Assembly (NCBI RefSeq): GCF_028476545.1
Contig: NW_026731687.1
Location: 1,054,001-1,118,000 of the forward strand
Length of the DNA: 64,000 nucleotides
Reading direction: 5' to 3'
Source of the DNA: Physella acuta
Lineage: Eukaryota > Mollusca > Gastropoda > Physidae
Positions 45,130-58,043 of the stretch are shown piece by piece. The notes beneath the pieces are model-generated. The model did no database searches. It saw only the letters and a program-made list of their open reading frames with translations, and was not told the origin of the DNA. Position numbers and translations under genes: made by a program. Each line of letters opens with the position of its first letter. Within the stretch, counting starts at the first letter, position 1.

Positions 45130-46843
45130 GCCCATGGTGCACTGACACTCACGGACATACACTGACCGCTAGAGTATTGACCACTACATCACGGACATAC
45201 ACTGACCGCTAGAGTATTGACCACTACATCACGGACATACACTGACCGCTAGACTATTGACCACTACATGACATCATGGACATACACTGACCGCTAGAGT
45301 ATTGACCATTACATCACGGACATACACTGACCGCTAGAGTATTGACCACTACATCACGGACATACACTGACCGCTAGAGTATTGACCACTACATCACGGA
45401 CATACACTGACCGCTAGAGTATTGACCATGACATCACGGACATACACTGACCGCTAGAGTATTGACCATGACATCACGGACATATACTGACCGCTAAAGT
45501 ATTGACCATGACATGACGGACATACACTGACCGCTAGAGTATTGACCATGACATCATGGACATATACTGACCGCTAGAGTATTGACCATTACATGACATC
45601 ACGGACATACACTGACCGCTAGAGTATTGACCATGACATCATGGACATATACTGACCGCTAGAGTATTGACCATTACATTACATCACGGACATACACTGA
45701 CCGCTAGAGTATTGACCACTACATGACATCACGGACATACACTGACCGCTAGAGTATTGACCATGACATCACGGACATACACTGGTCGCTAGAGTATTGA
45801 CCATGACATGACGGACATACACTGACCGCTAGAGTATTGACCATGACATGACATCACGGACATACACTGACCGCTAGAGTATTGACCATGACATCACGGA
45901 CATACACTGACCGCTAGAGTATTGACCACTACATGACATCACGGACATACACTGACCGCTAGAGTATTGACCACGACATCACGGACATACACTGACCGCT
46001 AGAGTATTGACCATGACATCACGGACATACACTGACCGCTAGAGTATTGACCATTACATGACATCACGGACATACACTGACCGCTAGAGTATTGACCACG
46101 ACATCACGGACATACACTGACCGCTAGAGTATTGACCATTACATGACATCACGGACATACACTGACCGCTAGAGTATTGACCATGACATCACGGACATAC
46201 ACTGACCGCTAGAGTATTGACGATTACATCACGGACATACACTGACCGCTATAGTATTGACCATTACATCACGGACATACACTGGTCGCTACAGTATTGA
46301 CCATTACATTACATTACGGACATACACTGACCGCTAGAGTATAGACCATTACACCACGGACATACACTGACCGCTAGAGTATTGACGATTACATCACGGA
46401 CATACACTGACCGCTAGAGAATTGACCATTACATGACATCACGGACATACACTGACCGCTAGAGTATTGACCATTACACCACGGACATACACTGACCGCT
46501 AGAGTATTGACCATTACACCACGGACATACACTGACCGCTAGAGTATTGACCACTACATGACATCATGGACATACACTGACCGCTAGAGTATTGACCATT
46601 ACATGACATCATGGACATACACTGACCGCTAGAGTATTGACCATTACATCACGGACATACACTGACCGCTAGAGTATTGACCATTACATCACGGACATAC
46701 ACTGACCGCTAGAGTATTGACCATGACATCACGGACATACACTGACCGCTAGAGTATTGACCATAACATCACGGACATACACTGACCGCTAGAGTATTGA
46801 CCACTACATCACGGACATACACTGACCGCTAGAGTATTGACCA
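45130..46843. repeat. Satellite of about 40 bp, left block
   Basis: About 40 units of ACGGACATACACTGACCGCT plus AGAGTATTGACCATTACATC, some lengthened by an extra GACAT block. It continues on the other side of the LTR at 46844-47626. Confidence 0.96.
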
Positions 46844-47626
46844 TGTGACCTACTTAGGTCGAGTCATTTTTATTTTGACATTGTATAATTCCTTATATGG
46901 AATGATGGTGTAACACCTGGGGTTTTTCCACTGACTTATTAAGGTGTTTGAGACATAGAAATTTTCCATTAAAATCTGATTGAATGATTCTGATCAGATG
47001 ATTATCCCAACCAATGGCGACATGAGTTGAGGATAACCTCCCCTGTCACAGAAGTCTTTAATTACACTGCACACTCGCAACACGAGGCAGTTTATCTTGA
47101 CCTGGCAGTCTACGAGGCAGTTTTACCTTGATCAGACAGCCGTCCATATTGTCCGGCTATAGACTCTGACCATTTGAACGTGAGAGTACTTAAGACCTGT
47201 GTGTGCCTTGCTTTCTTCAGTTGATTTAGTCTTCTAGTTTAATATTACTTGTCGCTAAGTAATTCCTGAAGCTACAGCATTGTTGTGTGGCCTGTAGCTA
47301 TTTTTTAGACAGTGTAGAAATCTGTGATAGTGTTTTTTCCTACATTGTGTAAGTTGGGTTTTTGATATTTTATACATTAAATATTGTATCTAGTTCAACC
47401 TTGTGTTCTACCACTACTGTGTTCGCTGATTAAAAGGTCGTATGTAGATTGGATGAGTGTTAATTACATTAGTATCACTAGCTTCCCTAGACATTAAATT
47501 CGAGCCCTAGTGGTCGTTGTGTTAAGTGTTCATCCACCTAGGCCGTAAGGTATTTACATATGACCCCGAAAAAAGAAGCCGGGGGCGTTCTCCTTCTATT
47601 TGGCTGATAGATAGGTAAACGTTACA
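46844..47626 (+). mobile_element. Lone LTR (783 bp) of the Ty3/gypsy-group element
   Basis: Starts TGTGACCTACTTAGG and ends ACGTTACA, so it has the TG...CA ends of an LTR. It is flanked on both sides by ACCA, taken from the satellite word TTGACCATTACATG, which is a 4-bp target site duplication. It matches the LTR at 55100-55882 with about one difference, so the insertion is very young. No element body follows it directly; satellite resumes at 47627. Confidence 0.9.
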
Positions 47627-48349
47627 ACCATTACATGACATCACGGACATACACTGACCGTTAGAGTATTGACCACGACATCACGGACATACACTGACCG
47701 CTAGAGTATTGACCATGACATCACGGACATACACTGACCGCTAGAGTATTGACCACGACATCACGGACATACACTGACCGCTAGAGTATTGACCATTACA
47801 TCACGGACATACACTGACCGCTAGAGTATTGACCATGACATGACATCACGGACATACACTGACCGCTAGAGTATTGACCATGACATCACGGACATACACT
47901 GACCGCTAGAGTATTGACCATTACATGACATCACGGACATACACTGACCGCTAGAGTATTGACCACGACATCACGGACATACACTGACCGCTAGAGTATT
48001 GACCATTACATGACATCACGGACATACACTGACCGCTAGAGTATTGACCATGACATCACGGACATACACTGACCGCTAGAGTATTGACGATTACATCACG
48101 GACATACACTGACCGCTATAGTATTGACCATTACATCACGGACATACACTGACCGCTAGAGTATTGACCACTACATCACGGACATACACTGACCGCTAGA
48201 GTATTGACCACTACATCACGGACATACACTGGTCGCTACAGTATTGACCATTACATTACATCACGGACATACACTGACCGCTAGAGTATTGACCATTACA
48301 CCACGGACATACACTGACCGCTAGAGTATTGACGATTACATCACGGACA
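47627..48349. repeat. Satellite of about 40 bp, block between lone LTR and segment T
   Basis: Same unit as 45130-46843. The order of its variants (for example GACCGTTAG in the first unit) is repeated unit for unit at 55883-56605. Confidence 0.95.
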
Positions 48350-49787
48350 TAAGTAGTATATTAGGTCACTTTTGGGTAGTATGGGTGAGCAGGATGCGGA
48401 TGCGGATGCGGATGCGGAACAAAGGCTATATAGGAAAATACTCCCCGCCTGGGTGAGCCGGAGGTACAATGACATATAGCAAAATACTCACCCACCTGGG
48501 TGAGGCGGGTGAACCGGAGGTACAACGAGATATAGTAAAATACTCCCTGGGTGAGCAGGAGGTACACCGACATATAGCAAAATACTCACCCAACTGGGTG
48601 AGGGTGGGTGAGCCGGAGGTACAATGACATATAGGAAAATACTCACCCACCTGGGTGAAGGTGGGTGAGGGTGGGTGAGCAGCCTGGGACAATGAGATAT
48701 AGTAAAATACTCACCCACCCTAGAGTGGGGGATGCGGATGCGGAGTAGGTCAGTAGGTCACCTTTTGGTGACCTTGTGACGTAATTAGTAACATTATGAC
48801 GTAATCATTGACCTAGTTACGTAATTTTAATGCGTTTTTTAATTAGTTTTAATGAGTTTTTTAAATTTTAATTAATTTTTGACCTAGTTACGTAATTTTA
48901 TTGTTTTTTTAAATTAATTTGATTTTAATTACTTTGTTTGTGTTTTGTTTGTTTATTTTTAATAAGTTTAATTAATTCGATTTTTTTATTTATTTTGTAT
49001 TTGTTTGATTTTAACTTTTTAATTATTTTTATTTTGTTTATTTTTAATTTAATTATTTTATTTTTAATAAGTTTAATTAATTTGATTTTTATTTATTTTG
49101 TATCTAGTTACGTAATTTTAATTTTATTTTATAATTAGTTTGAATTTTTATTGACTAGTTATGTAATTTAATTACTTTGATTGTTTAATTAGTTTGTTTA
49201 CTTGTTGTTTAATTTAATTACTTTGTTTATATTGTGTAATTTTTATTAACGAGTTACGTAATTTGCTTATTTGTTTGAAATTCATTTTAATTAATTTGAT
49301 TTTAATTACTTTGTTTAATTTATTTATTTGATATATTTCTTTTCTTTGTTGTTTAATTTGTTGGTTTGTTTATTTGGTTGTATGTATGTTTTAAATTCTC
49401 CCCTACAACGACCGTGTACAAAAAACAGGTTAAATTCTCCACCACAACGAACGTTACAAACATAGAACATCCATTAAAGATAACGATCAGCCACAGCTGT
49501 TACGTATCGACCCGCCCGCGAAGTTTTCTCACCGCTGCCCGTTTTAATGGGAATGTATTGATCGCAGCCGCTGGCCCATCACAGCATGATGTCCCACCTA
49601 ATTAAATTTTTTTGTTATGCTTCACCGAGTTACCCCCGCTCGGTTGACGGGTTATGGTAATTAACGACATACATTAAGTAGCTTTCCGCGAAGCACTTAG
49701 GTCATTATGCAACAGCTGTTGTGCGACAGCTGGTGCTGTAATTAGGCCGTTCAACCGGATAAATGACCGCGAAAATTGTGTTCTAAT
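48350..49787 (+). repeat. Segment T, copy 1 (copies at 56606-58043 and, inverted, from 63509)
   Basis: Begins with about five hairpin-forming units of some 57 bp (core CTCACCCACCTGGGTGAG), then an AT-rich stretch with several TTACGTAA sites, then a GC-richer end (AACAGCTGTTGTGCGACAGC). In copies 2 and 3 it leads straight into the 5' leader of the zinc-finger gene, so it probably holds that gene's promoter. In this copy it ends at 49787 and the retroelement body follows at once. Small open frames in it are not convincing genes. Confidence 0.85.
48776..49262. promoter_or_regulatory. Cluster of TTACGTAA / TGACGTAA sites in T, copy 1
   Basis: The palindrome TTACGTAA, the optimal site of PAR/E4BP4-type bZIP factors, appears about four times, with two TGACGTAA and one TTATGTAA variant. 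The same cluster lies at 57032-57518 upstream of the zinc-finger gene. Binding is inference. Confidence 0.4.
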
Positions 49788-50016
49788 TCTAATCCGGGAT
49801 TTAATCTGTCGTTCCAGTTGTTGTTTATATCAGTTGAATACTAAGGTTAGTTGGATTTAGTTGTTTTTATATCCAGTGTAGCGCCGTGGTCTTACAACGC
49901 GCGCTCAGGCTAGAGTATCGAGGTCAAATAAGCAGACGTGTCACGTCCTACATTTAGAGGTCAAGTACACGGCCCAACGCTGTGTATTAATTTAAAGGAT
50001 CTAGGCTTGTTGTGAT

Positions 50017-53000
50017 TTGAAAGTTAGTGTTATGGAGTCTTTTTTGGCTAATCCTACTGTTGAAGATGTAGAAAAGTTGAGTAGAAAAGTTTTGGTTAGT
50101 GTTGTTAAGGAATTGAAATTGGATTATTCTGTTACGCAGAAGTCAGAGGTGTTGAGAGATAAAATTGTTGTTCATTTCATTAATGAAGGGGTATTTGATG
50201 AAAGTTTGTTGGCTGGTGTGTTACTCCGCGAGGAGAAAGTTGCTTTAGAGAAGGCATTAAAAGAACAGGAGTTGGAAGTTAAAATTGCTTTAGATAGGAG
50301 GAGGTTGGAATCAGAATTGGGTAAAGTTAGTGATGTCACTTCTCTGGTAGATCCAAAAAAGTTGTCGGTAGGGCAAGTGATTGCCAAATTTGGGAAATTA
50401 GTTCCTAAATTTGATGAAACAGATTTGGTCGTTTTCTTTAACTCGTTTGAGAGTTTAGCGAAGACATGTGAATGGCCCGAATCTTCCATTACTGCTTTAT
50501 TGAGCTCTGTCCTTACTGGGAAAGCTGCAAAAACATACCAGGCACTCTCTCACGACGTTCAAAATAACTATAGTTTGGTCAAGACTGCCATTTTAAAGGC
50601 CTACGCACTGACGCCCGAGGCCTATCGGACAAAATTCCGTACACTCCGCAAGTTACCCACACAATCATATGTGGAATTTCTCTTTGAAAAGGAGAAAATA
50701 TTTTCAAGGTGGCTACACTCGGAGGAAGTTTCTGAGTTTGAGAAACTCAGGTCACTTATCTTAAGGGAAGAATTCCTATCGTCCCTGCCTGAAGAGATAC
50801 GACTACACATACTGGATAACAAGATAACTGACATCCAGAAGGCTGCTGAGTCGGCTGACACATATATGTTGGTGCATAAGAAACCACCGGTGTCAGGAAA
50901 CCGCCTCAACCCCGTGCTTCCCCTTTTTGGCAGCAATCCTCCTGTTGGCCAACTTTTGAAGGCATCACAGTCCAGAGAGAAACCAAGATCAACTCTCAAT
51001 CGTCGAGCAGTATGCCAGTTCTGCAAAAGGCCTGGTCATCTTGTTAAGGACTGTTACAAACGTCTTCAATATAACAGAGAGGTGGTGCGTACTTCCGCGC
51101 ACTATGCTCTATCCCCTCAAGCAGCCAGTTCAACTATGAACTCTAGAATTCAAAAGGACTCTAACCCTAAGTGTCCGCAAGAAGGTAGTCAAGTCTCCAC
51201 ACATTATGTGCAGTCACATTTTGACTGTTCTCGCCACCATCCAGTTTCTTCCGAGTCTACCGATCTCGAGAGATCGAGAAAAGTTGACTTTTCATCTTTT
51301 ATTGCCGAAGCCATCATTAGCAAACCAAGTGATCCGTTGTCTCAGCGGAATATCACCGTCCTAAGAGACACAGGAGCGTCACAATCACTCCTTTTGAAAA
51401 GTTCCATGGACATTTCACCAGAGACGAACACCGGAAGGATTTCCATTATCCAGGGAGTAGGGACGAAATCTACTGTCGTCCCTCTACACAAGTTTGCCCT
51501 GAAACATCATCTCGTCGAAGGTGAGGTCATTTTAGGTGTGATAGATAGTATTCCTGTCCCAGGAGTACACCTACTTCTAGGGAATGACCTTGCGGGAAGC
51601 AAAGTATACCCCTGTACGGTTTCAGACCCTTTGTCAACAGTTCCAGATAATGATTATGAACTGTATCCTGCATGTGCGGTGACAAGAAGCCAGACCAAAC
51701 AATTGGCTGACACAACGTCTGAACCACACCTACCATCATCGTCAAGAAATTCGACTCCCAAACTGGAGTCTATGCTTCCAGAAAACACAAGTCTGGGCTT
51801 ACCCCTGAGGATATCTCAGGAAGACATCATTAAAGCTCAACAAGTCGACGCGGAACTCAAAGCAACGGTCGAAAAATCTCTATCATCTGACGATGGAGAA
51901 TATTTCTCCGAGAACGGCCTCTTCTTTCGTCGCGCTATACCAGTGAATGCCTCACCAGCCGAACCATGGTTGGGTAAAAACCAGCTGTGGGTCCCTCCAC
52001 CTTATCGGCATGAAATACTTAAGCTGGCACATGACCATCCAATGTCAGCGCACCCAGGAGTCACTAAAACGACGGCGAAGATCAAAGAACTGTTCTTTTG
52101 GCCCAAAATGAGAAAAGATGTGTCGCGTTACTGTAGAAGTTGCACGAACTGTCAGTTGGCCGGAAAGCCAAACCAGACAATTCCTAAGGCCCCTTTGAGT
52201 CCGATTCCTGTATTAGAAGAACCCTTTTCTAAAATCGTCATGGACTGTGTAGGTCCCTTGCCTAAAACCAAGGCGGGCAACGAGTACCTACTTACCTTTA
52301 TGTGTTCAAGTACCCGTTTTCCCGAGGCGATTCCCTTACGGAACATTAAGGCAAAGACTGTAGTCAGAGCCATGACCCGGTTCTTCACTACCTTTGGATT
52401 ACCTAGAATCGTGCAAACAGATCAAGGCAGCAACTTCACCAGTCACCATTTTCAGGAAGCGCTAGCCAAGTTAGGCGTTACCCACATCACCAGCTCAGCC
52501 TACCACCCTCAGTCTCAAGGCGTACTTGAGAGGTTCCACCAAACCCTCAAAACCATGCTAAGGACATTCGCTAATAGTAACACCCAATGGGATGAGACTG
52601 TTCCTTGGATTATTTTCGCCGCGAGGGACTGTGTCCAGGACTCTTTAGGCTACTCGCCTTTTCAACTTGTGTTTGGACATTCTGTCCGTGGCCCCCTGAA
52701 GCTGATACACGAACGTTGGACAGGTACCAGTGATCATCCAGTGGAAAACTTCGACGATTTTCACGTTCGACTGAAAGCCGTGTGCGAAATGGCTCACAAG
52801 AACTTAAGAAAGGCCCAAGTTAGAATGAAAGAACTGTATGATAAGAGTTCTTGTAAACGAACATTCAATCCAGGCGACAAAGTTCTTGTGTTAGTGCCTA
52901 ATCTGAACAATGCGTTATCCTTAAGATATTGTGGACCCTTTACTGTGCATTCAAAATTAAGTGATTTGAACTATGTTGTCAATACGCCCAACAGAAGAAA

Positions 53001-54563
53001 GAAACAGACCGTGTATCATGTCAACTCACTGAAAAAGTATTATGATAATTGTAACAATTTTCAATCCACAGCTAAAATTAATTTACCTGTATGTTCAAAT
53101 GTTTCTGATGATGTGATACATGATAAATTGAAACCCCCAAAATTGGTAAATTCTTCCTTTTTAGATAATTTGAATGTCCACCTTATGCATTTGTCCACAG
53201 AGGAAAGCCATAGATTGTCTCAGTTATTTGAGACATTTCCCTCTATTTTTGGGGATGTCCCCAAAGAAGCGAAAGTACCACCTCATGATGTAGACGTTGG
53301 TGACGCAAAACCCATTAAACAACACCCCTATAGACTTAACCCGGAAAAAGCTGCTTTGATAAAAGATGAAATTGATTATATGCTCAAGAATGATATCATT
53401 GAGCCCAGTTTCAGCAGCTGGAGTTCCCCATGTCTCCTAGTCCCGAAAGACGGTGGATCTTTCAGGTTTGTGACCGACTTTAGGAAGGTGAATGCGCTCA
53501 CCAAAGCTGATTCCTATCCTTTACCTCGGATAGAAGACGTTATTGATAAAGTTGGTCAGGCTAAGATAATTTCCAAAATTGATTTACTTTCAGGATACTG
53601 GCAAATCCCCTTATCTGACCGTGCAAAAGAAATATCTGCTTTTGTAACCCCTAATGGTTTTTATAGATACAAACGTATGCCCTTTGGTATGCGAAATGCT
53701 GGTCAAACTTTCCAGAGAGTCATTAACTCTGTCATTGCTGACATAGACCAATGTGAGGCCTACATAGATGATATAGTTGTATTTTCTAATACTTTTGAAG
53801 AACATATTGTTCAATTGACCAACCTTTTTAGAAAATTGTCTGAAGTTAATTTTACTGTAAACTTACATAAAAGTGATTTCTGTAAAACTTCAATTACCTA
53901 TTTGGGTTACCAAGTGGGAACGAACCAAGTTCGGCCCATTGAAGCTAAAGTAGATGCTATTGTAAGGTTACCACCTCCCAAAAATTGTAAAGAGATCAAA
54001 AAGTTCCTTGGGATGGCTGGTTACTATAGGCGGTTCTGTCAAAACTTTTCAGCTATTGCTGAACCTCTTACTGCATTATTGAAAAAGGGTGTTGAGTTTG
54101 AATGGTCAAATAAATGTCAAGAAGCTTTTTTAACCATTAAGTCATTTTTATCAAATGCTCCTGTTATGGCTGCACCAAATTTTAGCAAGCCCTTTAAACT
54201 TGCCATTGATGCTAGCAACTTAGCCATTGGCTCAGTCCTATTTCAAGAAGACAACATGGGAATTGACCATCCCATTGCTTTTTTTCCAGGAAGTTAAATG
54301 AGAACCAAAAGAATTATTCTACTATTGAAAAAGAAGCTTTAGCTTTGGTTTTATCATTACAACATTTTGAAGTCTATGTCTCTTCTTCAACCAATCCAGT
54401 CAGAGTGTTTTCTGACCATGATCCCCTGAAATTTACCTCTAAGTTAGGGCAGACAAATCAAAGAATATTGAGATGGTGCTTATATTTCCAAAATTTTAAT
54501 CTGGAAATTTCACACATTAAGGGTAGTGATAATGTTGTGGCTGATTGTTTGTCAAGGATGTAA
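50017..54563 (+). mobile_element. gag-pol region of the Gmr1-like element
   Basis: Parts in order: Gag with a coiled-coil-like start and a CX2CX4HX4C zinc knuckle (CQFCKRPGHLVKDC, about 51013-51055); aspartic protease with DTGAS (about 51340-51610); integrase with an HHCC zinc domain and a D,D,E core (VMDCVG, QTDQGSNF, LERFHQ; about 51990-52900); reverse transcriptase with LVPKDGGSFRFVTDFR and YIDD (about 53300-54050); RNase H starting LAIDASN (about 54150-54563). It encodes one polyprotein, as in relatives. The region is almost intact, with about one break. Confidence 0.9.
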
Positions 54564-55085
54564 AATCTTGTTACACACATTGATCATGTGACATGCTTTG
54601 TGGTTCATTAGGACCATAAACAGGTTTTGTTTGAGTGTCACTCATATGAAAATGAGTGGTGTGAGTTTTGAATTTTTTTCAAATTTCCAATCCTGTTGAA
54701 TATTTTGTTTATTTTCAGGTGTACCTTAATTAAAGGTGGTTTTTGATTATATGTAATCTTTTATAATAAAATGTCTCATATGACTCAATTGATATTGTAG
54801 CTAGTCATTGAAATAAAGGTCTTACCCTGGCGGGTTTACCACTTTTAATATCCTCATGGAAATATTGTAATACCCTTTTTTGAGGGATTTTGATGTATAA
54901 TTACTTTTTGAAGGGTTACTCCCCTTTCACCAATTGTAAAAGTTGGAGTTACTTCCCTTTTATGTTCAGGGATATTTTCATCTGGTATTATGATTTTGAT
55001 TGCCTACATTTGTAAAACATTTTTGTTATTTCATTGCCAGATTGGTCCCTTATGTATGTTTTTGTGGAACCTATCTGTCACTTCC
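54564..55085 (+). mobile_element. 3' noncoding part of the Gmr1-like element
   Basis: AT-rich sequence between the RNase H region and the polypurine tract. No envelope-like or other reading frame is seen. Confidence 0.75.
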
Positions 55086-55099
55086 AAAAAGGGAGGGGA
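55086..55099 (+). promoter_or_regulatory. Polypurine tract of the retroelement
   Basis: AAAAAGGGAGGGGA abuts the first base of the 3' LTR, the expected place of the plus-strand primer in LTR elements. Confidence 0.85.
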
Positions 55100-55882
55100 T
55101 GTGACCTACTTAGGTCGAGTCATTTTTATTTTGACATTGTATAATTCCTTATATGGAATGATGGTGTAACACCTGGGGTTTTTCCACTGACTTATTAAGG
55201 TGTTTGAGACATAGAAATTTTCCATTAAAATCTGATTGAATGATTCTGATCAGATGATTATCCCAACCAATGGCGACATGAGTTGAGGATAACCTCCCCT
55301 GTCACAGAAGTCTTTAATTACACTGCACACTCGCAACACGAGGCAGTTTATCTTGACCTGGCAGTCTACGAGGCAGTTTTACCTTGATCAGACAGCCGTC
55401 CATATTGTCCGGCTATAGACTCTGACCATTTGAACGTGAGAGTACTTAAGACCTGTGTGTGCCTTGCTTTCTTCAGTTGATTTAGTCTTCTAGTTTAATA
55501 TTACTTGTCGCTAAGTAATTCCTGAAGCTACAGCATTGTTGTGTGGCCTGTAGCTATTTTTTAGACAGTGTAGAAATCTGTGATAGTGTTTTTTCCTACA
55601 TTGTGTAAGTTGGGTTTTTGATATTTTATACATTAAATATTGTATCTAGTTCAACCTTGTGTTCTACCACTACTGTGTTCGCTGATTAAAAGGTCGTATG
55701 TAGATTGGATGAGTGTTAATTACATTAGTATCACTAGCTTCCCTAGACATTAAATTCGAGCCCTAGTGGTCGTTGTGTTAAGTGTTCATCCACCTAGGCC
55801 GTAAGGTATTTACATATGACCCCGAAAAAAGAAGCCGGGGACGTTCTCCTTCTATTTGGCTGATAGATAGGTAAACGTTACA
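55100..55882 (+). mobile_element. 3' LTR of the Gmr1-like element
   Basis: 783 bp, TG...CA, followed by ACCA and satellite, just as for the lone LTR. The near identity of the two LTRs shows that insertion and later rearrangement are recent. Confidence 0.92.
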
Positions 55883-56605
55883 ACCATTACATGACATCAC
55901 GGACATACACTGACCGTTAGAGTATTGACCACGACATCACGGACATACACTGACCGCTAGAGTATTGACCATGACATCACGGACATACACTGACCGCTAG
56001 AGTATTGACCACGACATCACGGACATACACTGACCGCTAGAGTATTGACCATTACATCACGGACATACACTGACCGCTAGAGTATTGACCATGACATGAC
56101 ATCACGGACATACACTGACCGCTAGAGTATTGACCATGACATCACGGACATACACTGACCGCTAGAGTATTGACCATTACATGACATCACGGACATACAC
56201 TGACCGCTAGAGTATTGACCACGACATCACGGACATACACTGACCGCTAGAGTATTGACCATTACATGACATCACGGACATACACTGACCGCTAGAGTAT
56301 TGACCATGACATCACGGACATACACTGACCGCTAGAGTATTGACGATTACATCACGGACATACACTGACCGCTATAGTATTGACCATTACATCACGGACA
56401 TACACTGACCGCTAGAGTATTGACCACTACATCACGGACATACACTGACCGCTAGAGTATTGACCACTACATCACGGACATACACTGGTCGCTACAGTAT
56501 TGACCATTACATTACATCACGGACATACACTGACCGCTAGAGTATTGACCATTACACCACGGACATACACTGACCGCTAGAGTATTGACGATTACATCAC
56601 GGACA
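55883..56605. repeat. Satellite of about 40 bp, second copy of the block
   Basis: Unit-for-unit copy of 47627-48349 at an offset of 8256 bp. Confidence 0.95.
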
Positions 56606-58043
56606 TAAGTAGTATATTAGGTCACTTTTGGGTAGTATGGGTGAGCAGGATGCGGATGCGGATGCGGATGCGGAACAAAGGCTATATAGGAAAATACTCC
56701 CCGCCTGGGTGAGCCGGAGGTACAATGACATATAGCAAAATACTCACCCACCTGGGTGAGGCGGGTGAACCGGAGGTACAACGAGATATAGTAAAATACT
56801 CCCTGGGTGAGCAGGAGGTACACCGACATATAGCAAAATACTCACCCAACTGGGTGAGGGTGGGTGAGCCGGAGGTACAATGACATATAGGAAAATACTC
56901 ACCCACCTGGGTGAAGGTGGGTGAGGGTGGGTGAGCAGCCTGGGACAATGAGATATAGTAAAATACTCACCCACCCTAGAGTGGGGGATGCGGATGCGGA
57001 GTAGGTCAGTAGGTCACCTTTTGGTGACCTTGTGACGTAATTAGTAACATTATGACGTAATCATTGACCTAGTTACGTAATTTTAATGCGTTTTTTAATT
57101 AGTTTTAATGAGTTTTTTAAATTTTAATTAATTTTTGACCTAGTTACGTAATTTTATTGTTTTTTTTAATTAATTTGATTTTAATTACTTTGTTTGTGTT
57201 TTGTTTGTTTATTTTTAATAAGTTTAATTAATTCGATTTTTTTATTTATTTTGTATTTGTTTGATTTTAACTTTTTAATTATTTTTATTTTGTTTATTTT
57301 TAATTTAATTATTTTATTTTTAATAAGTTTAATTAATTTGATTTTTATTTATTTTGTATCTAGTTACGTAATTTTAATTTTATTTTATAATTAGTTTGAA
57401 TTTTTATTGACTAGTTATGTAATTTAATTACTTTGATTGTTTAATTAGTTTGTTTACTTGTTGTTTAATTTAATTACTTTGTTTATATTGTGTAATTTTT
57501 ATTAACGAGTTACGTAATTTGCTTATTTGTTTGAAATTCATTTTAATTAATTTGATTTTAATTACTTTGTTTAATTTATTTATTTGATATATTTCTTTTC
57601 TTTGTTGTTTAATTTGTTGGTTTGTTTATTTGGTTGTATGTATGTTTTAAATTCTCCCCTACAACGACCGTGTACAAAAAACAGGTTAAATTCTCCACCA
57701 CAACGAACGTTACAAACATAGAACATCCATTAAAGATAACGATCAGCCACAGCTGTTACGTATCGACCCGCCCGCGAAGTTTTCTCACCGCTGCCCGTTT
57801 TAATGGGAATGTATTGATCGCAGCCGCTGGCCCATCACAGCATGATGTCCCACCTAATTAAATTTTTTTGTTATGCTTCACCGAGTTACCCCCGCTCGGT
57901 TGACGGGTTATGGTAATTAACGACATACATTAAGTAGCTTTCCGCGAAGCACTTAGGTCATTATGCAACAGCTGTTGTGCGACAGCTGGTGCTGTAATTA
58001 GGCCGTTCAACCGGATAAATGACCGCGAAAATTGTGTTCTAAT
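56606..58043 (+). repeat. Segment T, copy 2, upstream of the left zinc-finger gene
   Basis: Nearly identical to copy 1. It runs without a break into the ATG-free leader of the zinc-finger gene. From at least 57552 onward it is also part of the left palindrome arm. Confidence 0.88.

Larger units (their letters stand above)
49788..55882 (+). mobile_element. Ty3/gypsy-group LTR element body with 3' LTR, Gmr1-like order
   Basis: Fossil of an LTR retrotransposon: leader (49788-50016), gag-pol region (50017-54563), 3' noncoding part, polypurine tract and 3' LTR. The domain order is Gag, protease, integrase, reverse transcriptase, RNase H, whereas ordinary Ty3/gypsy elements have integrase last. 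Ty3/gypsy-type elements with this Ty1/copia-like order are known as the Gmr1-like group. It is nearly whole and young, with about one break in its coding part and a rearranged 5' side: its only other LTR stands apart at 46844-47626. Confidence 0.9.
46844..58043. repeat. Direct duplication: 2944-bp block at 46844-49787 and 55100-58043
   Basis: LTR, satellite block and T recur in the same order at a constant offset of 8256 bp, with about two differences seen in 2944 bp. The left copies end at TTCTAAT, after which one continues into the retroelement leader (TCTAATCCGGG) and the other into the zinc-finger leader (CACTTCAACTTC). Confidence 0.92.

Noticed and set aside
46844-49787. Reading the whole 2944-bp direct repeat as one very long LTR
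   Set aside because: The 783-bp part alone has TG...CA ends and ACCA on both sides, and the rest is flanking satellite plus T; the long version lacks matching ends and target duplication.
54564-55085. Envelope gene of the LTR element
   Set aside because: AT-rich noncoding sequence with no frame of useful length.
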